This document shows positions 1-7,188 of a DNA stretch of 7,808 bases, piece by piece; within the stretch, counting starts at the first letter, position 1, and every line of letters begins with the position of its first letter. The notes below the pieces were generated by a model. The model did not search any database. It saw only the letters and a program-made list of their open reading frames with translations, and was not told the origin of the DNA. The DNA is from Chitinophagaceae bacterium (GTDB lineage: Bacteria; Bacteroidota; Bacteroidia; Chitinophagales; Chitinophagaceae). The position numbers and the translations under genes were made by a program. The stretch spans positions 1 through 7,808 of the forward strand of contig CANHLV010000071.1 in NCBI GenBank assembly GCA_947461495.1, written 5' to 3'.

Positions 1-526
1 CTAGAATAGGACTGTAAGGGTGTTTCAAATTCAATTGAAATGTAGTATCATTTAAAGCCACAAATGGCAAAGCGCTATCAATGATGTTATTAAAAATCCA
101 TGCCCCCGGACTGGCGACTAAAGGATTAATGATTCTACTCAGACTATACACTACATCGCCGGCAACTAAATTTCTTTTTTGGGTTTTAAGGAAGCAAGGG
201 TCTTCATGAAAATAAACATCATTTCTCAAGTGAAAAACAACAGACTTTTTATCAGCTGAAAAAGTCCAGCTTTGAGCCAATGAAGGAGATATTTCTGCTT
301 TATCATTTATTTCAACCAGTGTATTGTAAAGTTGATGGACAGGCCACATAAGCGCCTGGTTCTTTGCAAAGGCCGGATCTAAAGTTGAGATGCCAGCAGA
401 TTCATTATACCTGAAAATATTATTATTATACTTCGTTTTGTGATTACAAGACCAACAAAATAGAATAACACAAACAAACAATCCATAACCCAAATTTGAA
501 ATGATTGATGTCCTAATGGAATTCAT
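1..526 (-). CDS. ABC transporter substrate-binding lipoprotein, SBP_bac_5 (peptide-binding) family, 5' part only
   Basis: This is the N-terminal part (175 codons plus one base) of an extracellular solute-binding protein that would hand oligopeptides or similar solutes to an ABC importer. It reads from an ATG at 526 and is still open at the window edge; full-length relatives are usually about 500-600 residues. Residues 1-27 form a lipoprotein-type signal: Arg5, a hydrophobic run at 12-25, then Ser26-Cys27, the probable lipidated cysteine. Trp25 and Cys24 before it are not the classical lipobox. The mature part has family hallmarks: STLDPA (47-52), a VHQLYNTLVE stretch (63-72), SLAQSW (82-87), VVFHLRNDVYFH (96-107) and AGDVVYSLSRI (122-132), which match the usual LDP, LYEGL, FxLRxGVxFH and T/A-x-DVVYSLxR patterns. 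These were recognised by eye. It is divergent from the M1 peptidase gene. The ligand cannot be told from this fragment. Confidence 0.85.
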   Translation of the reverse strand, partial: MNSIRTSIISNLGYGLFVCVILFCWSCNHKTKYNNNIFRYNESAGISTLDPAFAKNQALMWPVHQLYNTLVEINDKAEISPSLAQSWTFSADKKSVVFHLRNDVYFHEDPCFLKTQKRNLVAGDVVYSLSRIINPLVASPGAWIFNNIIDSALPFVALNDTTFQLNLKHPYSPIL

Positions 527-556
527 ATAAATGATTTATTTCAAAATGTAAAAGTA

Positions 557-599
557 AAAAGTAAAAATTGATGAATTCCTTTTTTGAATTTTTACTTTT
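557..599. repeat. 13-bp perfect inverted repeat, 17-nt spacer
   Basis: The left arm AAAAGTAAAAATT (557-569) is exactly complementary to the right arm AATTTTTACTTTT (587-599), around a 17-nt spacer that itself contains GAATTC. The left side also belongs to a short A-rich direct repeat of AAAGT units (551-562). It lies 31 bp before the start of the minus-strand lipoprotein gene, so it could be an operator or a leader stem for that gene. It is almost pure A/T, so part of the symmetry may come from base composition. Confidence 0.5.
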
Positions 600-627
600 A
601 ATTAATAATGCAGGTGTATTTTTCTTG

Positions 628-659
628 TTCTTACATCTTGTAATCACTAAATGTAAGAA
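628..659. repeat. 9-bp perfect inverted repeat, 14-nt spacer
   Basis: TTCTTACAT (628-636) is the exact reverse complement of ATGTAAGAA (651-659). It lies near the middle of the divergent intergenic region. A dimeric regulator site or an RNA stem are both possible, and the sequence alone does not decide. Confidence 0.45.
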
Positions 660-677
660 TTACAACTCAATTAATGA

Positions 678-710
678 CCTAATAGCTATTCTTACTAGAT
701 GACTATTAGG
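678..710. repeat. 8-bp perfect inverted repeat, 17-nt spacer
   Basis: CCTAATAG (678-685) pairs exactly with CTATTAGG (703-710). It lies 70 bp before the M1 peptidase start, which would suit a control site for that gene. The arms are short, and this is the weakest of the three dyads in the region. Confidence 0.4.
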
Positions 711-780
711 ATTTTGATTGTTGTTTGAAATATTTATTGCATACTGAATAAGTGTAATTATTTTCATACTTTTAAAAATC

Positions 781-2469
781 ATGCTTCAAAGAAACTTCAT
801 TTTCAAGCCCAAGTCTTTTAGAACAAATGCTTGTCTCTTTGCATTTTATTTTTTATTTTTTCTATTTGGCCATTCAGTATCCGCGCAATTGTATTCACGC
901 CAGGATAGTTTAAGAGGAAGTTTGGGTAAAGGCAGAATACAATGGAATGTCATGAATTACGACATAACCCTGAAACCCGATATCATCAATCAAAATATTG
1001 AAGGCCTTACCACCATTACATATGCCGATAGCGGCACCCATTTGCTTCAAATAGATTTGCAAAGTCCGATGCAGATTGACAGTATTGTTTTGTACAGTCA
1101 ACAGTTGGCATATACCAGAGAAGGAAATGTGTATTGGGTAAAAGTAAACAGTAGTTCATCAAAAGTTTTTCCCGGCATCAAAAAAATGCATATTTATTTT
1201 CATGGGAGACCTAAAACTGCTAAACATGCACCATGGGATGGTGGCTTTGTTTGGGCTAAAGATAAAAAAGGCAATCCATGGATAAGTGCAGCTTGTCAGG
1301 GTTTAGGTGCAAGTTCCTGGTTTCCATGTAAAGACACGCAATCAGATGAACCAGATAACGGTGCTGTACTAAAAATAATTGTCCCTGATTCGTTGCAGGC
1401 AATTGGAAATGGCAGGTTGTCATCAGTGAAAAAATTAGATAATCATCTTGACAAATACACTTGGGAAGTGACATCTCCAATAAACAATTACGACATCATT
1501 CCTTATATCGGAAAATACGCTCACTTTTCAGAGCAATACAAAGGATTGAAAGGAAATCTCGATATGGATTACTGGGTGTTGGCTTACAATCTTGAAAAAG
1601 CAAAAACTCATTTTACTGATGCGAATAAACTCTTAACAGCATTGGAATATTGGTTTGGCCCCTATCCTTTCTACACGGATGGTTATAAACTAGTTGAAGC
1701 TCCTTATCTGGGCATGGAACACCAAAGTGCCATAGCTTACGGAAACGGATACATGAAAGGATATATGGGCAGCGACAGATCAGGCACAGGCCATGGTATG
1801 AATTGGGATTTCATTATCGTTCATGAAAGCGGACACGAATGGTTTGGCAATAATATCACAGCAAATGATATTGCCGACATGTGGATTCACGAAAGTTTTA
1901 CCAACTACAGCGAAGTGTTGTTTACAGAATATTTTTACGGTAAAAAAGCAGCAGATGAATATGTAATTGGTCTTCGGAAAAACATCAGTAACGACATTCC
2001 AATTATTGGGGATTATGGGGTCAACAAGGAAGGAAGTGGAGATATGTATGACAAAGGTGCCAATATGATACATACCATAAGACAAATCATCAACAATGAT
2101 AAAAAATTCAGGACAATTTTGAGAGGTTTAAGTAAGGAATTCTACCATCAAACAGTTTCAACTTCTCAAATTGAGCAATACATTTCAAATAAATCCGGCA
2201 TCGATTTCTCTCCGGTATTCAACCAATATTTAAGAACAACTGCAATTCCTAATTTTTCATACGAAATAAAGTCTGGGAAATTATATTACAAATGGACGAA
2301 TGTTGATGCCAATTTTAACATGCCTGTAAAAATTTCAATAGGAAATAAAAAAGAGAAATGGCTATATCCCACAATAAATATCCAGTCGATACCCTTAAAA
2401 TTTTCAGAGAATGGCATAAAAGTGAATTCATCATTTTATGTTACAACAACAAATGATATCACTCAATAG
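781..2469 (+). CDS. Secreted M1-family zinc metallopeptidase (aminopeptidase N-like)
   Basis: A 562-residue zinc aminopeptidase of the gluzincin M1 family, expected to remove N-terminal residues from peptides in the periplasm or outside the cell. The first ATG gives a good Sec signal peptide: basic residues at 4-14, a hydrophobic core at 18-30, and a likely cleavage after VSA (Ala35-Gln36). The N-terminal beta domain spans roughly 50-245. The exopeptidase motif is GMEHQ (311-315, the family's GxMEN position). The zinc site is HESGH (His348, Glu349, His352), followed after 18 residues by Glu371 in WIHESFTNY, the exact HExxH-x18-E spacing. Tyr423 in MYDKG fits the transition-state tyrosine. The protein ends soon after the catalytic region and a small beta domain (about 490-562), so it lacks the long helical C-terminal domain of E. 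coli PepN. No type IX secretion tail is recognised. It converges on the NlpC/P60 gene with 4 bp between stops. Family and catalysis are secure; the natural substrate is unknown. Confidence 0.95.
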   Translation: MLQRNFIFKPKSFRTNACLFAFYFLFFLFGHSVSAQLYSRQDSLRGSLGKGRIQWNVMNYDITLKPDIINQNIEGLTTITYADSGTHLLQIDLQSPMQIDSIVLYSQQLAYTREGNVYWVKVNSSSSKVFPGIKKMHIYFHGRPKTAKHAPWDGGFVWAKDKKGNPWISAACQGLGASSWFPCKDTQSDEPDNGAVLKIIVPDSLQAIGNGRLSSVKKLDNHLDKYTWEVTSPINNYDIIPYIGKYAHFSEQYKGLKGNLDMDYWVLAYNLEKAKTHFTDANKLLTALEYWFGPYPFYTDGYKLVEAPYLGMEHQSAIAYGNGYMKGYMGSDRSGTGHGMNWDFIIVHESGHEWFGNNITANDIADMWIHESFTNYSEVLFTEYFYGKKAADEYVIGLRKNISNDIPIIGDYGVNKEGSGDMYDKGANMIHTIRQIINNDKKFRTILRGLSKEFYHQTVSTSQIEQYISNKSGIDFSPVFNQYLRTTAIPNFSYEIKSGKLYYKWTNVDANFNMPVKISIGNKKEKWLYPTINIQSIPLKFSENGIKVNSSFYVTTTNDITQ

Positions 2470-2473
2470 TAAG

Positions 2474-3160
2474 TCAATCCTGTTGAATTATTTTTTCCTG
2501 ATCATTAGAAATAAATCTTCCTCCTCCTATGAATCTTCGATGGTAATAATCTTCATTTAGACTACTGATAACCACACCTTCTTTGGTGCTAGAATGAATA
2601 AAGAAATCATTCATCAAGTAAACGCCAACATGACTTACACCGCCTCTTGTATTGAAAAACACCAGATCGCCTTCTGTCAATTCCTCTTTATTTATTTTTT
2701 CACATACTTTGAATTGTTCACTCGCCATGCGGGGTAAATGTTTTTGATAAACTTCTTTGAATAACATACCACTAAATCCGCTGCAATCAATGCCTGATTT
2801 CGTGCTTCCACCAAATCTGTATTTGGTATCCACCCAATCTTCAATAAATTCGTAAAGCTGCTTATTACAGGTTTTTTCAATCTCTACATCCAATAATTGA
2901 GCATATTTAATTTGTAAAGAACCCAGGTCTTCAATTATTTCAACAACTTTGTTTTCTATTATTGGGCTACTTTTCAATGGAGTTATATTTTTAATGGTAT
3001 CAACAGGATTAGCAGTAGCTACAAATCCGTTTCGGTTTAATTCAATACCTTCAATAAAATGAGGAACACCCGTTTGTTTTGTTTTATTTTTTTGAGCCGT
3101 CAATGGCAAAGCAACCAGTAAAAAAAACGAAATCAATATGTTGCTTTTTATATATACCAA
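2474..3160 (-). CDS. Secreted NlpC/P60 cysteine peptidase (cell-wall endopeptidase)
   Basis: A 228-residue protein of the NlpC/P60 family, whose members cut the stem peptides of peptidoglycan. Residues 1-22 form a signal peptide (Lys5, hydrophobic 8-20, probable cut after TA, Ala22-Gln23). Residues 23-95 are a low-complexity linker or N-terminal region without a recognised domain. The catalytic domain covers about 100-217: Cys126 in GIDCSGF is the nucleophile, His177 in SHVGVYL the base, and His189 in FIHSS the third polar residue. Also present are YRFGGST (114-120) and EGDLVFF (163-169), both typical of the family. The chosen start is TTG (3160-3158). No ATG lies in frame between it and the upstream TAA, and the next in-frame ATG falls inside the catalytic domain, so the signal peptide needs a non-ATG start. 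It diverges from dnaE and converges with the M1 gene. It could be a growth-related hydrolase or an effector-like hydrolase; the housekeeping role is likelier. Confidence 0.93.
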   Translation of the reverse strand: MVYIKSNILISFFLLVALPLTAQKNKTKQTGVPHFIEGIELNRNGFVATANPVDTIKNITPLKSSPIIENKVVEIIEDLGSLQIKYAQLLDVEIEKTCNKQLYEFIEDWVDTKYRFGGSTKSGIDCSGFSGMLFKEVYQKHLPRMASEQFKVCEKINKEELTEGDLVFFNTRGGVSHVGVYLMNDFFIHSSTKEGVVISSLNEDYYHRRFIGGGRFISNDQEKIIQQD

Positions 3161-3197
3161 ATTAATTGGAGTTAATTGTATTGAAGTAGTTGTTTAT

Positions 3198-3240
3198 GGT
3201 GCTTACTCAATGAATACATGATTCAAAGTAGGTAAGCACC
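3198..3240 (-). repeat. Nested inverted repeat in predicted leader of NlpC/P60 gene
   Basis: GGTGCTTAC (3198-3206) is exactly complementary to GTAAGCACC (3232-3240). Inside it a second dyad, TGAAT (3211-3215) and ATTCA (3221-3225), surrounds a 5-nt loop. The outer arms are far richer in G/C than their surroundings, which argues against chance. No T-tract follows on either strand, so it is not a standard terminator. The minus-strand promoter box at 3252-3245 would put the transcript start at about 3239, so the mRNA could begin with this stem. It could also be an operator for the divergent pair. Confidence 0.6.
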
Positions 3241-3244
3241 TTAT

Positions 3245-3252
3245 CAAAATTA
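3245..3252 (-). promoter_or_regulatory. Candidate -7 box for the NlpC/P60 gene
   Basis: Read on the minus strand this is TAATTTTG, a perfect match to the Bacteroidota -7 consensus TAnnTTTG. It lies 85 bp before the TTG start. No TTG is found 17-23 bp upstream, so the -33 half is missing or degenerate. Initiation about 6 bp past the box would fall at the edge of the nested dyad. Confidence 0.4.
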
Positions 3253-3334
3253 GCCAATTGTAGTCTATCCTAACTTAAAAATAAACCCAATGTGGAAAAA
3301 TCCTGTCGGATTTATAATTCAAACAAACCGATAT

Positions 3335-3361
3335 TTGTAGGCTGATGTTTCAGTAGATTTG
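3335..3361 (+). promoter_or_regulatory. Candidate dnaE promoter, TTG-N16-TAGATTTG
   Basis: TAGATTTG (3354-3361) fits TAnnTTTG perfectly. A TTG (3335-3337, within TTTG) lies 16 bp upstream, one base short of the usual 17-23 range. The predicted leader is about 70 nt. Another near-match, GATATTTG (3330-3337), overlaps the -33 element and could be an alternative. Confidence 0.5.
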
Positions 3362-3419
3362 AACCTTTAAATAGTGAGTGCTTCTTCTGTAAAATTAATC
3401 AGCTTTATTAATCAATAAA

Positions 3420-3443
3420 ATGGTTCACTTCAATAGGAAATGA
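3420..3443 (+). other. Seven-codon upstream reading frame overlapping the dnaE start
   Basis: An ATG at 3420 opens a frame of seven sense codons (MVHFNRK) that stops at TGA 3441-3443. This stop overlaps the dnaE start as ATGA (3440-3443). Such an overlap can allow a terminating ribosome to restart on the downstream gene. No Shine-Dalgarno is seen before either ATG at a useful distance; the AGGAA at 3435-3439 touches the dnaE ATG. A short frame like this occurs easily by chance, so translation is unproven. Confidence 0.25.
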
Positions 3444-6400
3444 AATTTAGTCACCTACACGTCCATACTCAATATTCACTGCTTGATGGTGCTGCATCAA
3501 TAAAAAATTTATACAAGAAAGCGATTAAAGATGGCATGCCGGCATTGGCCATCAGTGATCATGGAAACATGTTTGGCGCATTTGAATTTGTAAAAGAAGC
3601 CTATAACAATCTGGATGAATTTGGTAAGCCTAAGATAAAACCAATAGTAGGTTGCGAATTTTATATTACACAAGACAGAACCAGAAAAACATTCAGCAAG
3701 GAAGAAAAAGATCCAAGGCATCATCAAATATTACTAGCTAAAAATGAACTAGGGTATAAAAATTTAGTCAAGCTAACATCTCTGGGATACATTGAAGGTA
3801 TGTATTCCAAATATCCAAGAATTGATAAGCAACTCATTCATAAATACCATGAAGGTTTGATTGCCACTACTTGTTGTTTGGGCGCTCTGGTACCTCAAAC
3901 GATTTTGAAAAGTGGCGAAGACGAAGGTGAAAATGAATTCAAATGGTGGCTGAATATTTTTCAGGATGATTATTATGTGGAATTGCAGCGTCATGGAATG
4001 GCAGAACAGGACAAAGTAAATGAGGTGTTACTTCGTTTTGCCAAGAAGTATAACGTGAAAGTAATCGCCAGTAATGATAGTCATTACGTAGATCAAAGTG
4101 ATTTTAATGCCCATGATATTTTGTTGTGCATCAATACCGGTGAAAAACAAAGCACCCCTGCCCTTCGTGAATTTAATGATGACGATGTGTCTACTAAGAA
4201 TAAACGATTCGCATTTCCCAATGATCAGTTTTATTTTAAAACAACCGAAGAAATGGGTAAGGTGTTTTTTGATTTACCCGAGGCGATTGAAAATACCAAT
4301 GAAATTGTAGATAAAGTTGAATTACTGGATTTAAAAAAAGATATTCTTCTACCCCATTTTGTGGTGCCTGCAAATTTCAAAACACAAGATGAATACCTCG
4401 CAAGCATTACCTGGGCAGGTGCGAGAGATAGATACAAAATACTAACTCCGGAAGCTGAAGAAAGAATTCAGTTTGAGTTAGGCGTTATTGAAAAAATGGG
4501 TTTCGCTGGTTACTTTTTGATTGTAAGTGATTTCATCAGAGCCGGACGAGAAATTGGTGTGTTCGTAGGCCCAGGTCGTGGTTCAGCTGCGGGAAGTGTT
4601 GTGGCCTATTGTATTGGCATTACCAACATTGATCCTATAAAGTACAAATTGCTGTTTGAGCGTTTCCTCAATCCTGAACGTAAGTCCATGCCCGATATTG
4701 ATACGGACTTCGATGATGAGGGCCGTCAGAAAGTTATCGATTATGTGGTGCAGAAATACGGCAAAAATCAGGTGGCTCAAATTATTACCTATGGTACCAT
4801 GGCTGCGAAAAGTAGTATCGCCGACGTAGCTAGAGTTATGGATTTACCTTTAGCAGAAAGTCGTGCGATTTCAAAATTGGTTCCGGAAAAACCGGGTATT
4901 TCATTAAAGCGTTTATTGAAAGCGCCATTCACAGCTAAAGAAGCCAAAGATGGTGAGAAATCTCTTGAGGAAAAAGAACAGCTAGGTTCTGAAGATTTTG
5001 AATCGGTGAAAAAACTCAGAGAAATATACAATGGCAATGATTTACAAAGTAAAATTTTGCATGAAGCAGAAGTGCTTGAAGGTTCTGTAAGAAACACCGG
5101 TATACATGCCGCCGGAATCATCATTGCTCCTAAAGATTTGACGGATTTGATACCGGTTGCTACTTCAAAAGAATCTGACCTTTGGTTAACACAAATTGAA
5201 GGAAATACAATTGAAGAAGCTGGAGTTATCAAAATGGACTTTTTAGGTTTGAAAACATTGTCTATTTTAAAAACGGCATTGGCTTTAATCAAACAAAATC
5301 ATGACATTACAATAGAAATCGACAATATTCCGCTTGATGATGAGAAGACTTATCGATTATACCAGCAAGGTGATACTAATGCTACTTTCCAGTTTGAAAG
5401 TGCCGGCATGCAGAAATACCTGAGGGAACTCAAACCAGATAAATTTGATGACTTGATTGCCATGAACGCCTTGTACAGACCAGGTCCAATGGCTTATATT
5501 CCTCAATTTGTGAACAGAAAGCATGGACGTGAAATTGTGACTTACGATGTACCTGACATGGAGGAGTATCTTGAAGAAACATATGGCATTACCGTATATC
5601 AGGAACAGGTGATGTTGTTGTCTCAAAAGCTCGCAGGATTCAGCAAAGGAGATGCGGATGTATTGAGAAAAGCGATGGGTAAAAAACAAATTGCCACACT
5701 AAATAAAATGAAGGTGCAGTTTGTTGAAGGAGCTACCGCAAAAGGACATCCAAAAGATAAGTTGGATAAAATATGGACAGATTGGGAGGCCTTTGCACAA
5801 TACGCTTTCAATAAATCACACTCCACCTGTTATGCATTTGTTGCATATCAAACAGCATATTTAAAAGCTCATTATCCCAGCGAATACATGGCTGCGGTTC
5901 TCAACCATGCAGGAAGTATTGACAAAATCACATTTTTCATGGAAGAATGTAAATCCATGGGATTGAAAGTGCTTGGTCCGGATATCAATGAGTCTCAAAG
6001 TGGATTTGCTGTAAATAAAAAAGGTGAGATTCGTTTTGGCTTTAGCGGATTGAAAGGTGTGGGCGAAGCGGCCATTGACAACATCATAGAAGAAAGAAAC
6101 AAAAACGGACATTTTAATGATGTTTTCGATTTGGTAAAAAGATCCAATCTCAGGTCTGTAAACAAAAAATCTATTGAAAGTTTGATTCATAGTGGCGCTT
6201 TCGATTGTTTCAAAGAAATGCATCGGGCTCAATATTTCTATCAAGCCCCTGGCGATACCAACGCACTTGAAAAAATCCTGAAATTTGGTTCCGTATACCA
6301 ATCACAGGCATCCAATGCTACCAATACATTATTTGGCAACATGCAAATGCCAGATATCATCCCACCTAAAATCCCGCCTTGTCCCCCATTTCAACTTGTT

Positions 6401-7057
6401 GAACAGCTTGATTTCGAGCGCGATGTCACCGGTATGTACATCAGTGGGCATCCGTTGGATAACTTCAAATTTGAATTGGCTTATTACAACATCACACCGC
6501 TAAGTGAATACAACATAGTAAAAAATGCGATAGCTACAACGCCAAATACCAAAACATTCAGACTGGCTGGATTGATTACTGATGCTCAACATCGTTTAAC
6601 AAAAACAGGTAAAAATTTCGGGGTATTACATCTAGAAGATTTCAGTGGTAAATCAGAGTTCATGCTCTGGAGCGAAGATTATCAAAAATATGCCCATTAC
6701 CTTGAAGTGGGCCGTATCATATTAATTGAAGGGGCTTACAAGCAAAGATTTAACAATGGACAGTACGAATTCAAATTTTCGAAAATCCATTTATTGGAAA
6801 CGCTGAAGACTACCATCACCAAACAGCTGATACTGGAAATATCACCTCAATTGATTGATGAAAATCTAATCCATTTCCTAACTGAAAACATAAAAAATAA
6901 TCCAGGCAAAACTTCATTGAAATTTAATATTATAGACGAATTACGTCAGAAAAAGCTGAGCATGTCTAGCTTTGAGAAAGGCATAACTATGAACGACGAT
7001 ATGATTGAATTTTTATCTTCGAACAAGCACATTGACGTATACGTAGCTACAATCTGA
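3440..7057 (+). CDS. dnaE: DNA polymerase III alpha subunit (replicative, C-family polymerase)
   Basis: The 1205-residue catalytic subunit of the replicative DNA polymerase, close in length to E. coli DnaE (1160). Residues 1-280 are a PHP domain opening with HLHVHTQYS (5-13). Its metal-ligand positions look kept: His7, His9, Asp16, Asp40-His41, Glu73, His95, Cys145/146, Asp213 and His215. The polymerase core shows GPGRGSAAGS (377-386) and the palm acids Asp419 and Asp421 in PDIDTDF (418-424), with the third at Asp600 in KMDFLG. Thr422 stands where Ile or Val is usual. Fingers motifs include RPGPM (680-684), YQEQVM (720-725), GDADVLRKAMGKK (737-749) and FNKSHS (790-795). A helix-hairpin-helix lies at about 867-886, followed by a likely clamp-binding NTLFG (962-966) and an OB fold at about 1040-1115. 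The ATG is at the natural domain edge. It is followed after 131 bp by trxA, which has its own promoter, so the two are probably not one operon. It is intact, with no intein or frameshift. Confidence 0.98.
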   Translation: MKFSHLHVHTQYSLLDGAASIKNLYKKAIKDGMPALAISDHGNMFGAFEFVKEAYNNLDEFGKPKIKPIVGCEFYITQDRTRKTFSKEEKDPRHHQILLAKNELGYKNLVKLTSLGYIEGMYSKYPRIDKQLIHKYHEGLIATTCCLGALVPQTILKSGEDEGENEFKWWLNIFQDDYYVELQRHGMAEQDKVNEVLLRFAKKYNVKVIASNDSHYVDQSDFNAHDILLCINTGEKQSTPALREFNDDDVSTKNKRFAFPNDQFYFKTTEEMGKVFFDLPEAIENTNEIVDKVELLDLKKDILLPHFVVPANFKTQDEYLASITWAGARDRYKILTPEAEERIQFELGVIEKMGFAGYFLIVSDFIRAGREIGVFVGPGRGSAAGSVVAYCIGITNIDPIKYKLLFERFLNPERKSMPDIDTDFDDEGRQKVIDYVVQKYGKNQVAQIITYGTMAAKSSIADVARVMDLPLAESRAISKLVPEKPGISLKRLLKAPFTAKEAKDGEKSLEEKEQLGSEDFESVKKLREIYNGNDLQSKILHEAEVLEGSVRNTGIHAAGIIIAPKDLTDLIPVATSKESDLWLTQIEGNTIEEAGVIKMDFLGLKTLSILKTALALIKQNHDITIEIDNIPLDDEKTYRLYQQGDTNATFQFESAGMQKYLRELKPDKFDDLIAMNALYRPGPMAYIPQFVNRKHGREIVTYDVPDMEEYLEETYGITVYQEQVMLLSQKLAGFSKGDADVLRKAMGKKQIATLNKMKVQFVEGATAKGHPKDKLDKIWTDWEAFAQYAFNKSHSTCYAFVAYQTAYLKAHYPSEYMAAVLNHAGSIDKITFFMEECKSMGLKVLGPDINESQSGFAVNKKGEIRFGFSGLKGVGEAAIDNIIEERNKNGHFNDVFDLVKRSNLRSVNKKSIESLIHSGAFDCFKEMHRAQYFYQAPGDTNALEKILKFGSVYQSQASNATNTLFGNMQMPDIIPPKIPPCPPFQLVEQLDFERDVTGMYISGHPLDNFKFELAYYNITPLSEYNIVKNAIATTPNTKTFRLAGLITDAQHRLTKTGKNFGVLHLEDFSGKSEFMLWSEDYQKYAHYLEVGRIILIEGAYKQRFNNGQYEFKFSKIHLLETLKTTITKQLILEISPQLIDENLIHFLTENIKNNPGKTSLKFNIIDELRQKKLSMSSFEKGITMNDDMIEFLSSNKHIDVYVATI

Positions 7058-7113
7058 CAACCTGCCTCAATTTTTTCTTTCAACATTAAATTGAACCAAT
7101 GTGGATATGTCAA

Positions 7114-7145
7114 TTGTGCATAAAAAAAATATGGACTTAAATTTG
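7114..7145 (+). promoter_or_regulatory. trxA promoter, TTG-N21-TAAATTTG
   Basis: TTG (7114-7116) and TAAATTTG (7138-7145) are 21 bp apart, a full match to the Bacteroidota sigma-A promoter pattern. Transcription would start near 7151. This gives a leader of about 37 nt that is almost only A and T, as seen before many highly expressed genes in this phylum, and it allows trxA expression independent of dnaE. Confidence 0.7.
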
Positions 7146-7188
7146 TATCCCTATCATAAATACATTTTTAAAAATAAAAAATAAAAAC

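Larger units (their letters stand above)
527..780. other. Divergent intergenic region with three short dyads, no gene seen
   Basis: These 254 bp separate the divergent starts of the substrate-binding protein gene and the M1 peptidase gene. No open frame with coding character is visible. The region holds three perfect inverted repeats with 13-, 9- and 8-bp arms, listed separately. No perfect TAnnTTTG box is found for either gene. The best plus-strand candidate is TACTTTTA at 767-774 (7 of 8), but it sits almost on the ATG and has no TTG at proper spacing. The best minus-strand candidate, around 542-550, reads TACATTTTG and has one base too many. The true promoters are therefore unresolved. Confidence 0.6.
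3161..3439. other. Divergent intergenic region between NlpC/P60 gene and dnaE
   Basis: These 279 bp contain no gene. They hold a nested inverted repeat (3198-3240) and a perfect minus-strand TAnnTTTG box (3252-3245) on the NlpC/P60 side. On the dnaE side are a plus-strand promoter candidate (3335-3361) and a 7-codon reading frame that overlaps the dnaE ATG. A small hairpin, AAATCC/GGATTT with a 4-nt loop (3298-3313), lies between the two promoters. Read on the minus strand it is followed by a short T run, so it might block leftward read-through, but it is weak. Confidence 0.65.

Noticed and set aside
1780..2085. 101-codon minus-strand frame inside the M1 peptidase gene
   Set aside because: It overlaps the zinc-site coding region, which is under protein-level selection on the plus strand. 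The product looks like random sequence.
4098..4310. 70-codon plus-strand frame in another frame of dnaE
   Set aside because: Fully inside dnaE, with no ribosome-binding or leader evidence and a composition typical of an out-of-frame shadow.
4789..5292. 167-codon open frame on the minus strand inside dnaE
   Set aside because: It is antisense to the conserved polymerase core; the translation is rich in serine and leucine and matches no family I know. It exists because dnaE codon usage leaves few stops on that strand.
5861..6301. 146-codon minus-strand frame inside dnaE
   Set aside because: Antisense to the conserved C-terminal half of dnaE, with no recognisable domain, signal or promoter.
7058..7110. 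Possible terminator between dnaE and trxA
   Set aside because: A T-rich run (about 7071-7080) is present, but the only nearby stem, TTCAA/TTGAA, has 5 bp and the wrong order relative to the T run. It was not called.
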